Shown here one piece after another: positions 57,375 to 64,000 of a stretch of DNA of 64,000 nt. Below the pieces are notes generated by a model. The model was not told where the DNA came from. It searched no databases and saw only the letters and a list, made by a program, of their open reading frames with translations. Source of the stretch: Symsagittifera roscoffensis (lineage: Eukaryota > Xenacoelomorpha > Acoela > Convolutidae); contig NC_087066.1 of NCBI RefSeq assembly GCF_963678635.1, positions 36,395,152 to 36,459,151 of the forward strand. Reading direction: 5' to 3'. Each line of letters begins with the position of its first letter. The stretch's first letter is position 1. A program made the translations under genes and the position numbers.

Positions 57375-58655
57375 ATGGGTAAGTGGCAACTCTTCAAACC
57401 TCATCAATTGAAACAACAACGGCAGCCCACGCCGTCAAACAAAATCAAAATCGAACGTCTACAAACTGAGCTCACCCTGTCGCTTCAAAATAACCAGCAT
57501 CTACATGAGATGACGCTCTTCAAGGAAGGCAAATTCAGCGACATACAGAGATACTTGAAATCGATCACCAAATCGAACACTATCCCTACCGAAATTTTTT
57601 TGAATCAAAGAACTGCCAATACAAATATCGAAAAAGTATTATTATATAACGAATACTTTCAATCAGTGTTCACTCAAAATACCTACTATACGAAAATAGG
57701 CGAACAAAATAGCACCCTACTAAATCACATTCATACGACCGATGAAATAGAAAACGCTCTGCAACTACTGGACGTAAATAAAGCCAAAGGACCGGATAAG
57801 ATCGGGAACTAACTTTTGAAGAGTCTTTCCAAGTCACTGCCGAAATCACTGCACTTACTGTTTAACCTCATCGCAAATAAAGCCCGATTTCCGGAAAATT
57901 GGAAAGTCAGTGAAATTGCACCAATACTCAAAGACGGAGATAAACAAGATGAGAGTAATTACAGGCCTATCAGCCTGCTTTCAACAGTTTCAAAACTGCT
58001 AGAGAAACTGATTTTCGAGAAGCTGACTCCAATGGTTTACCCAAATCTGGCATCAGCCCAACATGGTTTCAGACCCAAACGGTCAACTATAACGAACCTT
58101 ATAGAATATCTGCATGAAATCTATAGCTGCTTAGAGTCTGAAAACTGCTCCTATCTGAATATCTTCTATATAGACTTCGAGAAAGCGTTTGACAAAGTCA
58201 CGCATGAGCTTCTCATACAAAAGTTGGCTGCTCTGGGGATTGGTGGAAACTGTTTGAATCTGTTAGGAAGCTACCTCCATAAACGGAAGCAAACTGTGAG
58301 ACTAAATGACACTGTTTCAGATGAATTAGAAGTATTCAGTTGCGTACCACAAGGCTCCATCCTCGGACCGCTCTTCTTCTTGGTTTTCATAAACGATCTT
58401 CCATCATGTGTCATGTCCAAATCGTTTGGTTATGCTGATGACTACAAATTTGTAGGCGACAACCCTTTAACACTGAATATAGACGTTAGAAAACTGTGGC
58501 GGTGGTGTGACGAAAATTTAATGTCAATGAACTTAGGAAAAAGTAAAGTGCTCTGCATTAAAGGTACAGCTCTTATTGCACTGCCAAACCATGAGTTTGA
58601 AACAACTGAATGTATGAAAGATCTGGGAATTCTCGTAAATGACACACTCTCCTAG
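57375..58655 (+). pseudogene. LINE reverse transcriptase, broken
   Basis: In order: KAKGPDKIGN, a TAA at 57810-57812 in place of a sense codon, WKVSEIAPILKDGD, YRPISLLSTVSKLLEKLI, QHGFRPKRST, IDFEKAFDKV, VPQGSILGPLFF and YADDYKF (about 58430-58450), then the 'W...N.l.mN..KS' thumb. All RT motifs are present, so only a few lesions separate it from an active ancestor. It ends at a TAG (58653-58655). Confidence 0.85.
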
Positions 58656-58735
58656 ACTCTGCATGCAAAGAAAAGGACCGAAAAAGCCTTCAACGCTTTC
58701 TTCATCCTAAAACGGAATCTTTCAAAAGCGACGTT

Positions 58736-59305
58736 TTGGACCAGAAAGAACGCAAAATCTGTTGTGTTGTGCCACTTTTAAACTACGGATCAGTCCTTTC
58801 GAAACCATCAAAAGGCGACTTAGGTACTCTTGAAAGTATCCAGCGAAAAGCAGTATCATGGATCTTCATCACAAACAACATATCCTATAAGGATAAGCTC
58901 GTGAAACTCAATATCCTTCCAATCTCCTTATATCAAAAACTTCATGTTATTCTCTTGTTTGCCAAAATACTAACCGGAAAAGTTGACATAGACTGGCGTA
59001 GTCAAGTAACCATCACACACATCGGTACTCGAAGAACACAAGCAACACGAAATTTTGCCTACAAACAAATACTTCTGAAGAAGTGTGAATCCGATTACTG
59101 GTTTCGAGCTTGCCGTCTGGCCAACTTTTTTACCGATTACTTCAAATTTGACATAATTTTTAATCCAGGATGCAAAATTAAACTGCTGGAAGTTTATACG
59201 AAGTTCTTCAAAACCCGCTACAACGAATCAGATATATGCACTTGGCGGATATTATGTGGCTCCAACAACTGTAGAGATTTGAAGAAACTAAACTTTAACA
59301 ACTGA
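58736..59305 (+). pseudogene. LINE ORF2 C-terminal domain
   Basis: Continues ORF2 in another frame: LLNYGSVL, LESIQRKAVSWIF, LNILPISLYQKLH, and a Cys-bearing end (CTWRILCGSNNCRDLKKL), typical of the CR1-type C-terminus. Confidence 0.7.
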
Positions 59306-59390
59306 AACACGAACGTTGAACCTCCCAATCACTGGGTTTTATGCGAACCCTTGGATTAGTCCTAAATCCTTTGTTACTATGATTATGATT

Positions 59391-60132
59391 ATTGATGTTC
59401 GGAAACAGCCCTAACTTGCCGGATTCTGAGTCTGTGACGTCATCGAGCTATGTTAGACAATGTCTTTTGCAAGTAGAACCTGAATATCTTTTGCAAGTAG
59501 AACACAAAATAGCAAACGATCAGATACCATATCTTCAAGACTTCTCCAACCAGACAACTCCTAATTGCTGATTCCCAGGCCAGACATCTTCGAGCAGGAA
59601 ACTTGAACGTCTTGTCACTACCCGGTGCCAGTGTAAGACACTTTTACAATTATCTGCCTCCTCATAATCTGTTCGAACTCGTCATTCTTTTTGTCGGACG
59701 AAACGATCTGTATACTACACCCGACCGACTTTAACCCCATCTACCCAAGTAGCCGACGACATTGTTGACTTAGCAAATTTCCTTTGTGAACGAGCTTCCA
59801 ACGCATTCGTCATCGGTGTACCGGAGCGTGACGAAAAAAAAACGAGATCAAAATCTGTAAACGATATACTTCTCGCCAAAGCCGAAAGGAAATCTAACCA
59901 GAAGGTCGAGCTCAAGCGGAAATTCAGAATAGTTGCGAATTCAGTTATGGGTAACAGATATTTTACGAACGATCACTACCATCCAAACGAAGACGGTCTG
60001 AACAACCTGAAAAATTTCATCAAGGGGAAAATTCTGTATAAGAAGTACTCGAAGCATTTGAACGACAACGGACACCTTACTGAACAAGAGTGCCCCAGCA
60101 ACAACTGTCAGTGCACCTGCAGAAATTGGTAG
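59391..60132 (+). pseudogene. Integrase end plus SGNH esterase ORF, copy 1
   Basis: 59391-59460 resumes the integrase tail (MFGNSPNLPDSE). The reading then becomes the LINE esterase: IADSQARHLRAGN (block I Ser in A-D-S), an eroded G-R-N-D where copy 2 has GGND, and block V NDHYHPNEDG. The last 60 residues (from 59947) are an intact frame ending CPSNNCQCTCRNW. SGNH esterases are known from CR1-type ORF1 proteins. Confidence 0.6.
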
Positions 60133-60420
60133 CTCAAGTATACATCAATCTTTTCTTTTTTTTTATCCTTATCTTTACGTGTCCGTTACAGACTAATTTA
60201 ATCTACCAAAGGTCCCTTTAGGGGCTCACAGGTAGAGTTTGTTAGTTGTCTCCTCTGGTTTTAACTTTCCAAAGGTCCCCTCAGGGGCCACTGGCTAAGT
60301 TTAAATCAATCTGTGTTTAAGTTCTCCACACCAATTCTAACGAACAATCCAATTGCCCCAATCAAACTCAAGCAAGTGAAATGACGCGTGACAACTGCGC
60401 TACGTGCAACAGGAAAGTTT
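60133..60420 (+). other. LINE leader between esterase and PHD ORFs, copy 1, with duplication breakpoint
   Basis: T-rich tract, then two CCAAAGGTCCC..AGGGGC hairpin-like repeats, then the first codons of the PHD ORF (ATGACGCG at 60380). At 60419-60421 it jumps into the gag sequence of copy 2. Confidence 0.6.
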
Positions 60421-60832
60421 GTGCTACCTGACTCAGTGCTAGGCTGCAAGCTACTCTGTTCGGCGAATCTGTAACAGCATAAACGGCAAATGATCTTGGC
60501 GGCGACGTCTTCTCTGGAGTATAAAGCAATGCGAGCACCTTTCTGTCGTATTTTCACTGTTTCATCATCGGCACAAATATCAGACAGAATGGTACCTGCG
60601 CTCAAAGAGGAACCAACTATTGCCGCCGGTGTGACTGAGTCTGAGAGCAATTCCGCGTTTTGGGCTGGAAAGTCCTGTTGAAAATACTGGAACCAGGCTA
60701 AGTTTAGTCGTAAATCTTCGAAATTCAGTGAAACCCAAAATGAACCTGCTGATCGTAATCGACTGGATAAGTTCGACAGAGTTTCCAAATACGGGGTTTG
60801 CGGATCCCGGAATCACAGGGTGAAAGACTGAT
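60421..60832 (+). pseudogene. Copia-like gag relic, copy 2
   Basis: Begins inside gag at the LPDSVLGCKLL block and runs to YGVCGSRNHRVKD. It carries the same stop after SANL as copy 1. Confidence 0.65.
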
Positions 60833-61028
60833 AAGGACTCTGAAAAAGACGAGCCTCCATCGATAAAAATAGCGGAAGATGTATCTGAAGTGTACCTCAC
60901 TTTTGCCAGTGACTGCAGAAATTTGCTGAGTGCGATGGTTCTGTTATTTAGGCACCGGATTTCCAAACACTAGCAGGCGAGATGTGGATTGCGGCTTTCA
61001 AAGGAAAATTGTCGAAAACGCAAAATGA

Positions 61029-61420
61029 TTGTCTCTTGAAAGATTTCTAGGTCGGTTATTATATATACATCTGATCGATATTTTCACCAAATTCAGTGCT
61101 GCAAGCGTGTTACACAACATGGAAGCTCATACGATTGTTAAAAAGGTTTTAGAACAATGGATTTTACGTTTTGGAGCGCTAAAGTCCTTTTTACAAGACA
61201 GAAGTGGCAAGTTTAACAACAAGAAATTCAAGTCTCTGAGAGAAAATTACAAATTCCGTCTTTAATCGTTCTCGTCCAACTCTCCATGGTCAAACGGCCT
61301 TTTAGAGAGACATAATGCTGTTCTAACGGAGCTGCTCTTGAACAACTGTGCTTACATTATGCACTTTATGCGAAAAATTGTCTGCTTAATGTTGATGGAT
61401 TCAGCTCTTACCAATTGATG
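61029..61420 (+). pseudogene. Integrase core relic, copy 2 (uninterrupted site)
   Basis: LLYIHLIDIFTKFSAASV, LEQWILRFGALKSFLQDRSG, in-frame TAA at 61263-61265 (shared with copy 1), then SPWSNGLLERHNAV. It reads straight across CCAATTGATG (61411-61420), where copy 1 carries the nested LINE. Confidence 0.7.
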
Positions 61421-61559
61421 TTCGGAAACAGCCCTAACTTGCCGGATTCTGAATTTGTGACGTCATCGAGCCATGTTAGACAATGTCTTTTGCAAGTAGA
61501 ACCTGAATTTTTTTAGCAAGTAGAACACAAAATAGCAAACGATCCAGATACCATATCTT

Positions 61560-62155
61560 CAAGACTTCTCCAATCAGACAACTCCTAATTGCTGATTCCC
61601 AGGCCAGACACCTTCGAGCAGGAAACTTGAACGTCTTGTCACTACCCGGTGCCAGTGTAAGAGACTTTTTTAATTATCTGCCTCCTCATAATCTGTTCGA
61701 CCTCTTCATTCTTTTTGTCGGAGGAAACGATCTGTATAACTACACCCGACCGACTTTAACCCCAGCTACCCAAGTAGCCGACGACATTGTTGACTTAGCA
61801 AATTTCCTTTGTGAATGAGCTTCCAACGCATTTGTCATCAGTGTACCGGAGGGTGACAAAAACAAAACAAGATCAAAATCTGTAAACGATTTACTTCTTG
61901 CCAAAGCCGAAAGGAAATCTAACAATAAGGTCGAGTTCAAGTGGAAATTCAGAAAAGTTACGAATTTAGTTACGGGTAACACATATTTTACGAATGATCA
62001 CAACCATCTAAACGAATACGGTCGGAACAACCTGAAAAATCTCATCAAGGGGAAAACTCTGTATAAGAAGTACTCGAAGCATTTGAACGACAACGGACAC
62101 CTTACTGAACAAGAGTGCCCCAGCAACAACTGTCAGTGCACCTGCAGAAATTGGT
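61560..62155 (+). CDS. LINE SGNH-esterase ORF, copy 2 (one internal stop)
   Basis: LLIADSQARHLRAGNLNVLS (block I Ser), PGASVRDF, FVGGNDLYNY (block III G-G-N-D) and, after a TGA at 61816-61818, NDHNHLNEYG (block V D-x-x-H region). It ends in a Cys-rich tail. The family are GDSL/SGNH hydrolases, and this domain is established in CR1 ORF1 proteins. Here it stands as a separate ORF, in another frame from and 191 bases upstream of the PHD ORF. Confidence 0.65.
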
Positions 62156-62346
62156 AGCTCAAGCATACATCAATTTTTTTTTATCTTTATCTTTACGTGT
62201 CCGTTACAGACTAACTTAATCTACCAAAGGTCCCTTCAGGGGCTCACAGGTAGAGTTTGTTAGTTGTATCCTCTGGCTTAAACTTTCCAAAGGTCCATGA
62301 GGGCAACGAACTATCCAATTGCCCCAATCGAATTCAAGCAAGTGCA

Positions 62347-63287
62347 ATGACGCGTGATAACTGCGCTACGTGCAACAGGAAAGTTAAAAATGACAACAAA
62401 TTCGTTTGTTGCATATGTAATAAAACACTTCATTTAACAACAGAGTGTACTGAGTTTGAAAAGAATTCTATAGAAGTTCTCATAAAACTTAACGACAATC
62501 TTATCCACATCTGCAATAGTTGCAAACCGAAAAAACAACATTTTTTGTCAAACTTGGAATCAAAGTTGGAAACGAAAATAGACGAAAATCTGAAAAAGTT
62601 TCAAAACAAAACAAATAATCAAATAAAAAAACTTCAGGAAAAAATGAAAACCCTAACCGATAAAATTGAAAAGTCAAATAACATCATTACAAATGTTCAA
62701 TATGAAGTCATAAACTTGAAAAAAGATAACAAAACATACAAATAATCATTAGGAAAAGTGAATCTTGGAAAATCAGTTTCAATTGCCGAAAAAACTACGC
62801 TAGGAGTATATATACGAGGTATACCAGAATTAAGCTCAAGCTCGGCTGATCATAGAATACATGCTGATTTAGCCGAAGTAGAAAAGCTTCTTGAACATCT
62901 TAAAAGTCGAAAACAAAAAAAATTACTATTGCGCAAAGACTCGTTAATTATGACGCAAGTAAACAACAACCAAGAACACTCCTGATAAATACTGAAAACC
63001 CAATCAGCCGAGACCTTATACTGAGGGCGCCACACAAGCTTAAAGATTACCATCCCTATCAAAAACCCATCTATGTAAATCCTGAACTAAATAGTACGGA
63101 TACCAAAAAACAAAACGAATGCCTAAAAAAACGTAGAGATTTAATCGACAGTGATAAAAATCAGTTAACCTCGAAAGATATTCGGGTAAAAAATCTTATA
63201 ATTGAGTTATTGAAAAACAAAAAGTGGATACCATTAGAAAAAAGCACTTACGGCGATGAGACAAGTGACTCAGAAACCGAAAAATGA
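62347..63287 (+). pseudogene. LINE ORF1: PHD finger, coiled coil, RNA-binding-like domain
   Basis: ATG at 62347. A PHD-like zinc cluster (CATC, CCIC, H, C, then CNSC) spans residues 6-60. A Lys/Glu/Asn-rich coiled coil follows to a TAA at 62743, which interrupts the frame, then YIRGIPELSSSS and HADLAEVEKLL, a frameshift near 62900, and an end matching the nested copy (KKRRDLI, IRVKN, KKW). It stops with TGA at 63285-63287, followed by CTAG. CR1-type ORF1 proteins carry PHD domains. ORF1p packages the LINE RNA. Confidence 0.7.
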
Positions 63288-64000
63288 CTAGCAACAATCT
63301 CAATTATGACTTTTAATACTCGAAGCTTAGTAGATATAAACAGTAGAACAAAGTTTCAAATACGCTAAATACACACGATTACGAAATTTTATGCTTATCA
63401 GAATTTTGGTTAAATTAGGATATCCCATCAGCAGTCCTTTTCCTGAGTAGATATCAGGTATATAGAAAAGACCGATTGACAAATGATGATCGTAAAACAA
63501 AACATGGTGGAGTACTAATTGCAGTCAAAAACGACATTCTTCACGAACATATATCATTACAAAATGAACATTCCGATTGTATATCCATCAAAATTAAAAT
63601 TAAAAAAGACAGCGTAATTTTGCTTTGTTGCATAAACAAGGTTCCGTACCCAAGTGTCTACCAATGGGAAATTAAGGATTTGCAAACCTTATTAGAAAAT
63701 ATTCAGCTTAAGGCAAAGGAGTGTCAATGTAATCTGATCATTCTGACAGGTGACTTAAATCTACCACAAACGAACTGGTTAACTATGTCATCAAATCTTG
63801 ATTACGAAAAACAAATAATTGATGCACTTGTAGAAAAAAAACTTCAGTAATCAGTCGACTGATCAATTAGACGTCGTCCTAGCCAATAATCCAGATTCCA
63901 TGGTCAACTGCGAATATGATAATAGTTTACAAAATGATCTCATTCAAAACGACAAAAGTTTTTCCGACCATAAACCAATTGTTACAACCATCGACCTCGA
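63288..64000 (+). pseudogene. LINE endonuclease, cut by window end
   Basis: Starts LATISIMTFNTRSLVDINSR directly after the TGA in the same frame. It has stops at 63366-63470, then reads KTKHGGVLIAVKNDI, a GDLNLPQTNW motif near 63750 (D-x-N), and continues to the edge with SDHKP-type text (FSDHKPIVTT). RT is expected beyond the window. Confidence 0.7.

Larger units (their letters stand above)
55964..59390 (+). mobile_element. Nested CR1-like LINE, 5'-truncated
   Basis: Inserted after CCAATTG (55957-55963) of the integrase relic; the host sequence resumes at ATTGATGTTC (59391). Only ATTG is shared by both borders. The copy at 61411-61420 shows the uninterrupted site. Contents: ORF1 C-terminal domain, an in-frame TGA-CTA-G junction, endonuclease, RT and C-terminal domain. 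It ends in a short (ATTATG)n-like tail as in CR1/L2 elements. At the 5' border CCGAAACCTCCCGAA occurs twice, 35 bases apart. Confidence 0.8.
54965..62385. repeat. Tandem duplication of the gag-integrase-LINE-leader composite
   Basis: Unit 1 is 54965-55963 plus 59391-60420 (split by the nested LINE), and unit 2 is 60419-62385. Both share the same internal stops, the same RT deletion and the same integrase/LINE junction. The breakpoint (60419-60421) joins PHD-ORF and gag sequence with two bases of overlap. Confidence 0.8.

Overview
The window looks like genomic DNA of a metazoan invertebrate. It is AT-rich and dominated by decayed transposable elements, and it holds two spliced host genes whose GT/AG introns keep phase. 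The species cannot be named from the sequence. The two host genes face each other. One, on the + strand (about 14.0-19.7 kb), resembles the sperm flagellar microtubule inner protein SPMIP4/C7orf31. The other, on the - strand (53.7 down to 30.9 kb, six exons), encodes a single-PDZ scaffold of the NHERF/EBP50 type with an ERM-binding-like C-terminus. Both assignments rest on motifs read by eye.

Region by region: 0.1-9.1 kb is a compact, intron-free block unlike the rest. Three closely packed - strand genes (unknown, HUH-like, PC4-like) diverge from a + strand gene with an SV40-type nuclear signal. About 1.6 kb further on lies a broken family B DNA polymerase with three C2H2 fingers and an embedded endonuclease VII-like domain. 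This resembles the relic of a Maverick/adintovirus-like or other PolB-encoding selfish DNA. 9.5-13.2 kb carries a 29-bp minisatellite and short DNA transposons, including an hAT-type MITE with a perfect 8-bp target duplication. 19.7-30.8 kb, between the convergent host genes, holds large noncoding duplications, tRNA-like SINE heads, microsatellites and a non-LTR retrotransposon relic.

30.9-53.7 kb is the NHERF-like gene. Its large introns are filled with at least four non-LTR relics, MITEs, foldback repeats and a dispersed modular repeat family. 54.2-64.0 kb is a nested retrotransposon cluster. A copia-like gag-integrase relic lacking reverse transcriptase is joined to the 5' part of a CR1-like LINE. 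This composite was tandemly duplicated, and the first copy was then split by another CR1-like LINE. The second copy preserves the empty insertion site.

The observations I rate highest are these: a UGA-CUA-G context between in-frame ORF1 and ORF2 in two diverged CR1-like LINEs; the HUH-like/PC4-like/PolB gene block with a three-fold GCGGGAAA repeat upstream of the polymerase; a separate SGNH-esterase ORF upstream of the LINE PHD ORF; and the datable order of events in the nested cluster.
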